From CAYTBN01 sp964436045 (GTDB lineage Bacteria; Myxococcota_A; UBA796; UBA9615; CAYRNR01), in NCBI GenBank assembly GCA_964436045.1, contig CAYTBN010000023.1, positions 32,983 to 96,982 of the forward strand: a stretch of DNA of 64,000 bases, read 5' to 3'. The position numbers and the translations under genes were made by a program. Below the pieces are notes generated by a model. The model searched no databases. It saw nothing but the letters and a program-made list of their open reading frames with translations, and was not told the DNA's origin. Position 1 is the stretch's first letter. Each line of letters starts with the position of its first letter. Positions 27,290 to 35,955 of this stretch are shown piece after piece.

Positions 27290-28516
27290 GTGAGCCAGAC
27301 CCCCCCCCGCGATCCAGCCGAGGATATCTTCGAGGACCTGCTCTCGTGGGCCCATGGGCGTCCACGGGCACCCCACCGACTGTTTGCGTATCTGACCGAG
27401 CGCTGCAACCTGCGTTGCCCTTCCTGCGGGTTGGCCACGGGCAACGTGGTCCCGGCCGACGACGAGATGGGTGACGCGACGGTGCTGTCCCTCGCGGACC
27501 AGGCGATCGAGTTGGGCGTGCGCGAGTGCTACCTGACCGGTGGCGAGGTCCTGGTGCGAAAGCCGGTCGTGCTCGATTTCATGGAACGGATCGCCGCGGC
27601 GGGTATCCGTGGAGTGCTGAGCACCAACGGGACGTTGCTCGATCGGGGCGAGCTGGAACGCCTCGTGAGGAGTGGCTGGCACCTGTACATCGTGTCCCTC
27701 GACGGCCCCACTCCCCCCCGCAACGATCCCCTCCGCAGCCGCCCCGGGGTCTTCGACCAGGCGACCCAGATGATCCGGTCACTGGTCGAAGCTCGTCGGC
27801 GCAGCGGGGCGAGCAACCCTGAGATCCATCTACACACGGTCGTCTCGCGGGCCAACGCCGCCGATCTGACGGCGATGGTCCAGCTGTGCAGCGACCTGGG
27901 GATCGACTACTTCGCGGCGGAGCCCGTCGTGCGCCAGTCCGAGGCCGGCGAGGCCTTGTTGCTGGATGACGAGGCGCGGCGGATCCTGGCGGCCGAGGTC
28001 CCGAGGGCGCTGGCGAGGGCGGCGGATCTTGGCCTGTCGACGAATCTCGGATTCCTGGCCGATCCGCAAATCGTGGCCGCCGACAGCGACACCGCAGGTA
28101 TCAACGCCGCGGACGCCGACGGCCTGGCGGGGTTTCCGTCGACCCATTGTTTCGTGCCCTTCCACAACGTGGTCGTCCATCCCGACGGGTCCGTCTCCGG
28201 GTGCTGGCAAGGGCGCGACGCCAACTCTCCGAGACTCCCGGACACGACCCTGGCGCAGGCCTGGCGCTCGTTGGCCCCCGCCGATCTGCGGGCCGCGATG
28301 ACCGCCGGTCAGCCGCCCGCCTTCTGCGGCCGTTGCTGCCTGGTCAACGCCCGCGACAATCGCCGGTTCCGGGCGCTGCTGCTCGCCGAACTGGGCGATC
28401 CGGCCCGCGCCGAGGCTGCCCTCGACGTGGCCCTCGCCGCCGAGCCCGGACTCGATCTCCTCCACCGCGCCCGCCGCCGCCTGGACGCTCGCCGAGGAGG
28501 TGCCGGCCGTGCTTGA
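27290..28516 (+). CDS. Radical SAM protein with SPASM-type C-terminus
   Basis: 408 residues from GTG; a TATGAT -10-like element lies 22 bases upstream. The [4Fe-4S] cysteines are C39-x3-C43-x2-C46 (ERCNLRCPSC). Next come the SAM-binding GGE (LTGGEVLVR), STNGT and SLDGPTPPRNDPLR. The C-terminal part has HCFVPFHNVVVHPDGSVSGCWQG and CGRCC, a SPASM/twitch-like auxiliary cluster site. Such enzymes modify peptides or proteins. No precursor peptide was seen next to it. The last 16 bases overlap a second radical SAM gene. Confidence 0.85.
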   Translation: MSQTPPRDPAEDIFEDLLSWAHGRPRAPHRLFAYLTERCNLRCPSCGLATGNVVPADDEMGDATVLSLADQAIELGVRECYLTGGEVLVRKPVVLDFMERIAAAGIRGVLSTNGTLLDRGELERLVRSGWHLYIVSLDGPTPPRNDPLRSRPGVFDQATQMIRSLVEARRRSGASNPEIHLHTVVSRANAADLTAMVQLCSDLGIDYFAAEPVVRQSEAGEALLLDDEARRILAAEVPRALARAADLGLSTNLGFLADPQIVAADSDTAGINAADADGLAGFPSTHCFVPFHNVVVHPDGSVSGCWQGRDANSPRLPDTTLAQAWRSLAPADLRAAMTAGQPPAFCGRCCLVNARDNRRFRALLLAELGDPARAEAALDVALAAEPGLDLLHRARRRLDARRGGAGRA

Positions 28517-29987
28517 GCGCCTCGCCCGGCTTCAGTGCTCGGCCCCGTGGAGCGGCTGTACCGTCCACTGGACAGGCCAGGTGTTTCCCTGTTGTTCGGT
28601 GTGCGGGGACTTCGGCCGAAGCGGCGGTCACTCCCACCGGATGTTGCTCGGGGACCTGAACCGCCGCGGCCTCGCGGAGATCCTCGGCGGCGCCGCGGCC
28701 TGGGCGCTGCGGAGGGCCTGGGTCGAGGGCGAGCTGGATCGCCACTGTTGCGGCCACTGCCACGCGTCGCGGGTCCACACCTGCAGCCCCTACTTTCGCG
28801 ACGACGTCGTCGCCCGGTACATGGATCGCGCCTACGAACGTGATGGCGAGGAGCTGCGGCGACTCCGCGACGAGCCGTTCGCGGTCTCCCGCCTCGAGGT
28901 GCAGATCGACTCCCGCTGTCAGCTGGCGTGCGGGTTCTGCGCGCGGGATTACGCCCCGACCGGCGCCCCCGAATTACGGCGCGCTGGCTCGATGGATCCG
29001 CTCCTGTTCGAGCGGCTGCTGGACGAGGTGATGGACCTGGGAGGTCCAGGCGCCGAGCTGTTCACCCACTGGATCGGCGAGCCGTTGTTGCACCCCCAGC
29101 GGGAACGGATCTTTCGCACCGCGTCCGAGCGCCCGTTCTTCACCACCACCATCGTGACCAACGGGGTCGCGCTCTCCGGTGATCTTGTCGACTTTCTGCT
29201 CGGGTTGTCCCGCCCCCCAGCGGTCTACGTTTCCCTCCACGCGGCCAGCCGGGAGGCATTCCTCCGGACCACGGGCGCCGATCGGTTCGAGCACGTCCGG
29301 GCGAATGTCGAGCGGCTCGTTCGCCGCCGCGCGGCGGCCGGGCGCCAGGACGATCTGCGGCTGTTCGTGGGCTACACTGTGGCGGACACCAACATCGATG
29401 ACCTCCCCGGCTTCCTCGAGGACTGGACCGCCCTGCTGGGTGATCTGGACGAAGCCCCGTCCATCCACCTCAACGGCCGGGGGCCGATGAACCGCAACGT
29501 GCTGATCGTGGTCGCCGACGGCCTCGACCCCTTCGGTGATGCGATGCGCCGGGCATTCTGGACGGTCGAGGAGGCCCGCGCGCACCAGGAGCCCTCGCTC
29601 GACGCGCTCGAGCATCTGGCCAGGCCGGGAGCGTGGCGAGAACACGGCGATCCCGACCGGGTCTTTCTCGAACACGTCGCGCGGATCGAGCAGCGGCTGG
29701 TCTACGCGCGTGGCCTCCCGGGCGACGGGCGCGAGCGGGAGTTGCTCTCGTCGCTCCTGCTCGCGCAGGCCTGCAGCGAGACCGAACGCCGCGGCGCCGC
29801 GAGCGATCAGACCATCGGCCGGCTGATGGCCCATCTCCGCGAGCGCCCGGAGGGGGAGCGGGGGCGGGCCGTCGCCGCGATCCGGCGTGCGATCGATACC
29901 CTGGTGTTGCGGCCTGGGCCGCGGTTGGCGGAAGGGCTCTCGGCCGCCGTCCGCGGCGCTGGACGCGCTACAATGACGGTTCGGTGA
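28500..29987 (+). CDS. Radical SAM protein with N-terminal Cys-rich module
   Basis: 495 residues from a GTG inside the end of the previous gene. The N-terminal 100 residues carry a SPASM-like cysteine set (C13, C20, C31, C32, C35, C83, C84, C87, C95), with HWTGQVFPCCSVCG resembling the PDGxVxxC lead of SPASM domains. The radical SAM core follows, with C140-x3-C144-x2-C147 (SRCQLACGFC), HWIGEPLLHP in the GGE position, TNGVAL and SLHAAS. The last 120 residues are helical. Having the auxiliary-cluster module in front of the core, rather than behind it, is unusual. It may act with the upstream enzyme on the same target. Confidence 0.8.
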   Translation: MPAVLERLARLQCSAPWSGCTVHWTGQVFPCCSVCGDFGRSGGHSHRMLLGDLNRRGLAEILGGAAAWALRRAWVEGELDRHCCGHCHASRVHTCSPYFRDDVVARYMDRAYERDGEELRRLRDEPFAVSRLEVQIDSRCQLACGFCARDYAPTGAPELRRAGSMDPLLFERLLDEVMDLGGPGAELFTHWIGEPLLHPQRERIFRTASERPFFTTTIVTNGVALSGDLVDFLLGLSRPPAVYVSLHAASREAFLRTTGADRFEHVRANVERLVRRRAAAGRQDDLRLFVGYTVADTNIDDLPGFLEDWTALLGDLDEAPSIHLNGRGPMNRNVLIVVADGLDPFGDAMRRAFWTVEEARAHQEPSLDALEHLARPGAWREHGDPDRVFLEHVARIEQRLVYARGLPGDGRERELLSSLLLAQACSETERRGAASDQTIGRLMAHLRERPEGERGRAVAAIRRAIDTLVLRPGPRLAEGLSAAVRGAGRATMTVR

Positions 29988-30018
29988 GCGCTCCCCCCCC
30001 AGCGACCAGAACGTCTTC

Positions 30019-30228
30019 TTGACCGGGCCCGTACCGGGCACCCTGTTCGGCAACTATCGTCTCATCTCACCGTTGGGTCGCGGTGGATTCGCCTCGGTCT
30101 TCCGGGCGGAATTTCGCGGAGAGTTCGGATTCTCAAAGCAGATCGCGATCAAGATCCTGCGCCGCCGGATCGACAGCCTGGACGAACGGGAGGTCACCGG
30201 ATTCCTCAACGAGGCGCGCCTCGGCGCC
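30019..30228 (+). pseudogene. N-terminal fragment of a Ser/Thr protein kinase
   Basis: About 70 codons from TTG 30019 match the start of a bacterial Hanks-type kinase: FGNYRLISPLGRGGFASVF (glycine loop), then IAIKIL with the ATP lysine at 45 and FLNEARLGA. At that point kinases continue with HPNIV, but here the similarity ends and the reading frame runs on through unrelated, Pro/Gly-rich shadow sequence. The fragment lacks the catalytic loop and DFG, so it cannot be active. A TACAAT -10-like site lies at 29969-29974. Confidence 0.7.
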
Positions 30229-30283
30229 TACCCGCGCGAAGCCACCCTCGGGGTAGAATCCGTTCCCGACGAGGGAGGAACCC

Positions 30284-31455
30284 CTGCACCGCCGCCTGGT
30301 CGCCATTGTCGCCCATCCGCGTCTGCCCCTGGCGGTGGTGGGGCTCGTCTGTCTGCTCTCGCTGCCGACCCTGGGGTTCGGCTTGATGGCGGACGACCAC
30401 GTGCACCGGTTGGTGATCCAGACATGGCAGGGGAAGGTGACGCTGCCCCCGCTGCTCGACACGGACATGCGGCACCCGCTGCTGGATACCTTCGTGTTCT
30501 TCCGGGGCGATCCGGCGCTGGCGGCGGAGGTCGAGGAACAGGGGCTGTTGCCCTGGTGGGCTGCTCCGGACCTCAAGGCGGCGTTCTTCCGACCGCTCTC
30601 GGTGGTCACCCATCTGCTGGATCACGTGCTGTGGCCCGACTCGCCGTGGCTGATGCACCTGCACAGCGGGGCCTGGATGGTGGGGGGGCTGCTGCTGGCG
30701 CTGCTCCTGTTCCGACGGATCCAGGGAGCCGGCCCCGCGGCGACGCTGGCCTTCGCCGCGTTCGCGCTGGAGGACGGCCACGGGGCGTCGGTGGCCTGGA
30801 TCGCCAACCGCAACGCGTTGATCGCCCTGGTGTTTGGCCTGTGCACCCTGCTGGCACACCACCGCTGGCGGTCGCGGGGCTGGCGGTGGTTCCGGTCTGC
30901 GCGTCGTTTCCGATGGATCGGCTGCTGGTGTTCGTGGGGCTGGGGGCGGCCTGCCTGCTGGTCCCATTGAAGGCCTCGGGGATGTGGATGGCGGCCAAGG
31001 TCTTCCAGACCGCGGCGGACGCGCTGCCAGCGGAACCCGGCGTGCAAGAGCAGGATCTGGTGTTCGTCAACACCGTCAGCATGCTCACCTCCTACCCGGC
31101 GATCCTGCGCGCCCACTCCGGCGAGCCCGTGCCCCGCCGGATGCTGATCCTGGGGCACATTCGCTCCAACCTGGAGCTGACGCGGCTGGACGAACGCAGT
31201 GTCAGGGTGCAGGCCGAAGGGGGCTTCCTCGCGACGCCCACCGAGGCGCTGTTGCGCGGCAAGCAGCCGCCGTTCGTGGTCGGGGAACACATCCGTCGCG
31301 GCCCCATGACCGTGACCGTCGAGGCGGTGACCGAGGACGGCCGGCCCGACTCGGTGATCGCGGCCTTCGATCGCCCCCTGGAGGATCCCTCCCTGCGCTG
31401 GCTGGTGTGGACCGAGGCCGATCTGCGCCCGTTCCCGTTGCCAGCGGTGGGCACG
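30284..31455 (+). pseudogene. Decayed polytopic membrane protein gene (frameshift and deletions)
   Basis: The N-terminal part reads in one frame from about 30284 (GGGAGGA site, no ATG; first usable start GTG 30335): VVGLVCLLSLPTLGFGLMADDHVHRL, FFRPLSVVTHLLDH, MHLHSGAWMVGGLLLALLL, VAWIANRNALIALVFGLC. Near 30885 sense moves to the other frame with CASFPMDRLLVFVGLGA, ACLLVPLKASGMW and, to about 31455, a soluble beta-rich tail. The middle transmembrane segments expected of such a protein are missing and the end runs into the antisense of the next gene. At least one frameshift and one or two deletions are needed. The original was a multi-spanning membrane protein, possibly glycosyltransferase-like; family uncertain. 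Confidence 0.65.
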
Positions 31456-31457
31456 GA

Positions 31458-32813
31458 TCAGTCCGTTCCGTACAGGTCTTCCAGGAAGGTGGCGTATCCC
31501 AGGGCACCACCCAGTCCGGCGTTCAGCCGCCAGACGAGGTCACCCTCTTCGTCGACCTCGTCGATCTGCCCCTGGTTGGAGAAGGTCGCCAGCGTGTGAC
31601 CCGTCTCGAGTCGAGACGCGTCCCCGAGGCTGAAGGAGTACACACACGGGGAGGGCATGTACGACCAGATCAGCTCGGCCGGGCCGCCTCCGTCGTCGTA
31701 GCCGTACTCCCGGACCTCGGAACAGTTGGTGTGCTCGTTTCCGTTGACGAACACCAGGATCGAGTCCTCCAGCCGATGGAACTGGTGGTTCTTGTCGAAG
31801 AAATCCGTGCTCCCGTCACCGAGGATGAAGTCGCTGTCGTCGCCGCCCATGGCCCACACCAGTTCACCGGCAGCGCGGTCGACCTTCATCAGGCTCCCAA
31901 GGCCGAGGGACGAGACGTAGAACGCGTCCTCGTCCTCGTAGTAGTCCAGGGCGTTGCAGTGGGAGAATGTCGTCCCCGGGCCGCCCGCGCCGCCCGAGTC
32001 GAAATCGTCCCAGACCGACCAGACCTCCCACTCGTCGCCGCCCGGGTCGATCTCGATGATCCGGTCCCCCTCCTCGCCCTCCCGGACGTCGTACTCGATG
32101 TAGGCGATGCCCCCGTCGGGCATCGTGGTGAAGTCGTGGTGCCCATCCGCGACGGACCGGGTATCCACCTGGGTGCCGTCGAGGCTGACGCGGATCAGCT
32201 CCTGGTCGGCATGGCTCGATCCGCCCGCGCCTCCGGAGACGTTCACGCTCCAGAACACCACGTGCTGACGATCCGCGGTCAGCTGGGCGTGGCTGATCTG
32301 GAAGTCCTCGCTCGGGGCTTCGTACCACCAGACGTACTCCCCGTCGCGGTCCACGATCACGGCGGCGGGGGCCACGGCGAACAGCGAGGTCACCAGGTAA
32401 CCGTCGGCGAAGGAGCCCGGCGCCTCCACGGACAGATCGGGCAGGCCCGTGGGGACGGAACCGGTGGTCAGGATGCGGTCCTCGCTCCGGGTGGCCACCC
32501 CCCCCGACTCGACGACCACCCGGAAATGGACGTCGGTCGAAGGCTTGTTGCCCAGCAACACGGTCTCGAAGGGCGGTCCTTCGGCCAGGTCGACCGGCGC
32601 GCCGCGTCCGTAGCCGTCGTCCGGGCCGAACTCCAGTCGGGCCGAGTCCGCGCCGTCGAGATCCGTCGACCACTCCACCGTGATCACGGTCGGGATCGCG
32701 TCGCTGACTGCGGCCTCGATCTCGAACGCGCCATCGTCGGTGATGTCCCGCTCGGTGCACGCCATCAGCGAGAGCGCAGCCATCAGGGGTGCCGCCGCCC
32801 GCGCGCCGCTCAT
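31458..32813 (-). CDS. Arylsulfotransferase-like lipoprotein
   Basis: 451 residues; the start MSGARAAAPL overlaps the preceding stop as ATGA and gives a lipoprotein signal ending in LMAC. After an N-terminal beta domain (about 25-120) comes a six-bladed propeller of the arylsulfotransferase type: GYLVTSLF, VIVDRDGEYVWWYE, HDFTTMPDGGIAYIEYD, THCNALDYY-like FSHCNALDYYEDEDAFYVSS, GELVWAMGGD, NHQFHRLEDSILVFVNG and EADLVWRLN-like GDLVWRLNAG. The His in HDF and NHQFHR fit conserved positions. True sulfotransfer or simply a surface propeller cannot be decided. Confidence 0.8.
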   Translation of the reverse strand: MSGARAAAPLMAALSLMACTERDITDDGAFEIEAAVSDAIPTVITVEWSTDLDGADSARLEFGPDDGYGRGAPVDLAEGPPFETVLLGNKPSTDVHFRVVVESGGVATRSEDRILTTGSVPTGLPDLSVEAPGSFADGYLVTSLFAVAPAAVIVDRDGEYVWWYEAPSEDFQISHAQLTADRQHVVFWSVNVSGGAGGSSHADQELIRVSLDGTQVDTRSVADGHHDFTTMPDGGIAYIEYDVREGEEGDRIIEIDPGGDEWEVWSVWDDFDSGGAGGPGTTFSHCNALDYYEDEDAFYVSSLGLGSLMKVDRAAGELVWAMGGDDSDFILGDGSTDFFDKNHQFHRLEDSILVFVNGNEHTNCSEVREYGYDDGGGPAELIWSYMPSPCVYSFSLGDASRLETGHTLATFSNQGQIDEVDEEGDLVWRLNAGLGGALGYATFLEDLYGTD

Positions 32814-33325
32814 CGGGGCGGGCCCTCGGGCAGACAGCAGAATGGCGTGGCCTCGGGACAACCCAGCGGTGGGAAGCCCGGCGCGCCGGGCGGCGGCTCG
32901 CCCTCGCACTCGTCCTCGGTCTCGGCGCAGGAGCCATTCAGCACCGCCCCGCACTGATCGGTGTCGATGCAGCAGATCAGGTCGCCGCCGCAGGTCCCCG
33001 CGGCGTTCATCGGATCGTGGCCTCCGTCGCAGTCCTCGGGTGTGCCCTCGCAGGTCCCCGAGATCTCGAAGGGATCGTCCGGCGGCCCGAACTCGGTCGT
33101 GCACGGGTCTCCGGCGGTGTCGTCGTCATCGTCATTGTCATTGTCGTCGTCATCGGCGATGTCGTCGTCGTCGTCGTCAGACCACATATCGTCGTCCCCG
33201 GACGCGTCGTCGTCCCCATCGGTCACGTCGTCGTCCGCCACGACCCCACCCCCGGGGCAGGCGGTGATCAGCAGGGCGGCGAGAAGGAGCAGCGGCAGCG
33301 CGGGTAGGCAAATCCGAGTTCGCAT
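32810..33325 (-). CDS. Asp-rich lipoprotein with paired cysteines
   Basis: 171 residues. The signal ends in LITAC, followed by a 45-residue acidic linker made almost wholly of Asp (DDDDDDIADDDDNDNDDDDD). The folded part has ten cysteines (CTTEFG, CEGTPEDC, CGGDLICC, CGAVLNGSC, CPEATPFCC), a disulfide-rich knot of unknown type. Translation is coupled to the arylsulfotransferase-like lipoprotein by ATGA, so the two proteins are probably made together at the surface. Confidence 0.75.
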   Translation of the reverse strand: MRTRICLPALPLLLLAALLITACPGGGVVADDDVTDGDDDASGDDDMWSDDDDDDIADDDDNDNDDDDDTAGDPCTTEFGPPDDPFEISGTCEGTPEDCDGGHDPMNAAGTCGGDLICCIDTDQCGAVLNGSCAETEDECEGEPPPGAPGFPPLGCPEATPFCCLPEGPPR

Positions 33326-33465
33326 CGGTCCTCCAGTGACCCGTTGGACCCGCGGGGCCCCGTGGAGTTAAGCGGACGGCAAGAAAAAGGCCGCGGCTAC
33401 GAAAACCCTGAAAACCCAAGAAACCGTTCTCCGATACCCACTGCCCATGATAAGTTTTCGGTTGT

Positions 33466-33507
33466 CAGGGCGAAGCAGTTCAACAACTGACACGGATTGT
33501 CGCCCTG
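33466..33507 (+). promoter_or_regulatory. Nested hairpins upstream of 33554 gene
   Basis: CAGGGCGA (33466-33473) pairs with TCGCCCTG (33500-33507); inside it CAGTT (33476-33480) pairs with AACTG (33485-33489). It ends 46 bases before the next start and would form a structured leader of that mRNA if transcribed. It resembles no riboswitch class I know. Confidence 0.4.
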
Positions 33508-33553
33508 GAGGAGCGCGCTTGGGGGGATGTAGAGGCGGGAGCTGGAGAGATCA

Positions 33554-34000
33554 ATGGACCCCTTGGCCCTCATCCTGGTGTCCATCGCCGTACTACTCGC
33601 CGCCCTCCATCTGATGACCCGCCGTTCCGTCACGCGCACCACCCGCGCCTCGCGAAACCGCGCCTTCCGTTTCGCGCGCCTGGCCGTGCGCACCTGGCTG
33701 CAACACCAGCGGGGGCAGGTCTCCGAGGAGCCGGGGTCCCTGCTGGAAGCCGCCCAGCTGATCCGGGCGGAGTGTCGCAGCCGCGGCATCGCCGAGCCCC
33801 AGGTGGTCCAGATCCTGTTGATGCCCGAGGGGCTGCCGCGACTCGAGGCGCTGGCCAACTTGACGCCCACCGAGGAACTCAACTCCGTCGAGATCCCGCC
33901 GACCCTGGACCCCGACCGCCCCTCGTACGAGGGCGTCACCGACGCCCCCGAGGTCTTCGATCTGCCCGCCGCATTACGCCGGGCAGCCACCAGCCAGTAG
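33554..34000 (+). CDS. Membrane-anchored hypothetical protein
   Basis: 148 residues. One N-terminal transmembrane helix (about 4-22, LALILVSIAVLLAALHL) is followed by a strongly basic stretch (TRRSVTRTTRASRNRAFRF), then an acidic helical domain (about 55-105) and a flexible Pro-rich end. The orientation would place the bulk in the cytoplasm. Start ATG follows GGAGAGATCA. Family not recognised; an isolated single-gene unit. Confidence 0.6.
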   Translation: MDPLALILVSIAVLLAALHLMTRRSVTRTTRASRNRAFRFARLAVRTWLQHQRGQVSEEPGSLLEAAQLIRAECRSRGIAEPQVVQILLMPEGLPRLEALANLTPTEELNSVEIPPTLDPDRPSYEGVTDAPEVFDLPAALRRAATSQ

Positions 34001-34103
34001 CGCCCTCCGCTCACCGCTGGATCGATCTCCATCGTGATCCTCCGCCCCGGCGGCAATACAGCAGCCGAATTCCCCGTTGGACTGTGTGTGGGAGGTGACG
34101 TTG

Positions 34104-35945
34104 ATGGGAACACACGGTGCAGCCAGGTGGTGCGTGGCGGGCTTGCTGGCAGTTGCGGGTGGCTGCGCGGGAGATCCGGGTGATGAGGGGGGGCCCGGGG
34201 CGCCGGCTCCTCCTGCGGACGACGAGGAGGAGCGGGACGTCGGGTGGGAGCCGTACCTTTTCGAAGACCTGGATTTCGACGACGACGGATTCCCGATCGA
34301 CGGGGGAGACTGCGATGACCGGGATCCGACGATCTACCCCGGGGCGGTGGAACAGTGCGATGGGCTCGACGGCAACTGCGACGGTTGGCTCTTCGACGAA
34401 TACGACCTTGACGGAGATGGCTACCGCTCTTGCGAGGGTGACTGTGACGATGGCTCGGCCGCCATCCACCCGGGGGCCGCCGACGACACTTGCAACGGCG
34501 TGGACGACAACTGCGACGGCCAGGTCGACGAGGGGGAGTGGGACGGGGACGGCGACGGCTTCTCCTTCTGCACGGACTGTGACGACGGCGATCCGCTGGT
34601 GAATCCCGGCGCCGTCGAGCTGTGTGACGGTCTGGACAGCAACTGTGACGGCAGCACGCTCGACGAGCAGGATCACGATGGGGACGGGGTCTCGATCTGT
34701 GAAGGGGACTGCAACGACACGCTGGCCCTCCTCTTCCCTGGCTCGCCGGAGCTGTGCGACGGGTTCGACAACGATTGTGACGGTCTGCCCGCCGCCGACG
34801 AGGTGGACGCGGACGGTGACTTCTATCTGGCCTGCGCCGACTGCGATGACACGGACCCGGCGATGAACGGGGCCGACCTCGACGGCGACGGGTACTCGCC
34901 CTGCACCGGCGATTGCAACGATGGGGGGTTCTTCACCCACCCGGGAGCGCCGGAACTGTGCGACGGCGTGGACAACGATTGCGACGGAATCTTGCCGGCG
35001 GACGAGGTGGATGCGGACGGCGACGGGGCGTCGGTTTGCGGGCTGGACTGCGATGACCTGGATCCGGGGGTCCACCCTTTCGACCTGGACGGGGACGGCC
35101 TGACGCCCTGCGCGGGGGACCTGGACGACACGGACCCGACCGCAGGTTCAATGTTCCCGGAGGCCTTCGTGTTCCTGGACGCCGGGCGCATGCACACGTG
35201 CGGGTTGCGGGCCAGCGGTGAGGTCGCCTGCTGGGGATCCGACGGGTTTGGTCAGTCGACAGCTCCCGCCGGGGTCTTCGATCGGGCAGAGGCCGGGAAG
35301 TACACCAGCTGTGCGATTGGGCCCGGCGGAGAGACGGAATGCTGGGGGAACGACGCGTACGGCCAGACCCTGGTGCCCTCCGGGCCGTTCGCCGAGGTCC
35401 AGATGGGCTTCACGTTCGCCTGTGGGATCCGGCCCTGGCGGTTCGCCGAGTGCTGGGGCGACGACAGCTACGGGCCGCTCGCCCCGCCCGCCGGCGTGTT
35501 GTTCGCCACACTCTCGGCTGGTTACTTTCACGTCTGTGGACTGACCACCGTCGGCGACATCACCTGCTGGGGAGATAACGATTATGACCAGGCCACGCCT
35601 CCGCCCGGCGCCTTCATCGAGGTCTCGTCGGGGGATAACTACTCGTGCGCCCTGGCCGCTGACGGGTCGGTGACCTGCTGGGGGGACAGCTACAGCGGCG
35701 CCCTGACCCCCCCCGCCATCGAGTTCGTCCACATCGACGCCGGGGGTCACCATGCCTGCGGGATCACCGCGGCCGGGGACGTGGCCTGCTGGGGTGGGTG
35801 TGGCTCCGGCGAATGTGCTCCGCCGGCCCTGGAGTTCGTCCAGCTGGCGGCAGGCAGGAATCACACCTGTGGGCGGACGGCCGCGGGGGAGGCGGTCTGC
35901 TGGGGCGCCAGCAGCTCCGGCCAGCTGGACGTGCCCGAGCCTTGA
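34104..35945 (+). CDS. Lipoprotein with MopE repeats and RCC1-like propeller
   Basis: 613 residues. The start MGTHGAARWC has GGAGGTG six bases upstream; the signal ends in AGGC. After an acidic linker, about seven MopE-type units (about 60-345) carry GDCDD, PGAxELCDGxDxNCDG and DxDGDG. The C-terminal half (about 355-613) contains about seven repeats of near 37 residues with the pattern AGxxHxCGLxxxGxVxCWGxxxxGQ, the bacterial RCC1 (regulator of chromosome condensation-like) propeller. Calcium-stabilised stalk plus propeller suggests a surface adhesion or binding protein; ligand unknown. Confidence 0.85.
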   Translation: MGTHGAARWCVAGLLAVAGGCAGDPGDEGGPGAPAPPADDEEERDVGWEPYLFEDLDFDDDGFPIDGGDCDDRDPTIYPGAVEQCDGLDGNCDGWLFDEYDLDGDGYRSCEGDCDDGSAAIHPGAADDTCNGVDDNCDGQVDEGEWDGDGDGFSFCTDCDDGDPLVNPGAVELCDGLDSNCDGSTLDEQDHDGDGVSICEGDCNDTLALLFPGSPELCDGFDNDCDGLPAADEVDADGDFYLACADCDDTDPAMNGADLDGDGYSPCTGDCNDGGFFTHPGAPELCDGVDNDCDGILPADEVDADGDGASVCGLDCDDLDPGVHPFDLDGDGLTPCAGDLDDTDPTAGSMFPEAFVFLDAGRMHTCGLRASGEVACWGSDGFGQSTAPAGVFDRAEAGKYTSCAIGPGGETECWGNDAYGQTLVPSGPFAEVQMGFTFACGIRPWRFAECWGDDSYGPLAPPAGVLFATLSAGYFHVCGLTTVGDITCWGDNDYDQATPPPGAFIEVSSGDNYSCALAADGSVTCWGDSYSGALTPPAIEFVHIDAGGHHACGITAAGDVACWGGCGSGECAPPALEFVQLAAGRNHTCGRTAAGEAVCWGASSSGQLDVPEP

Positions 35946-35955
35946 AGCGCCCCGC

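Noticed and set aside
32996..33219. GTC/ATC trinucleotide-rich stretch as a genomic repeat or CRISPR
   Set aside because: It is the Asp-codon run of the acidic lipoprotein; no spaced direct repeats exist.
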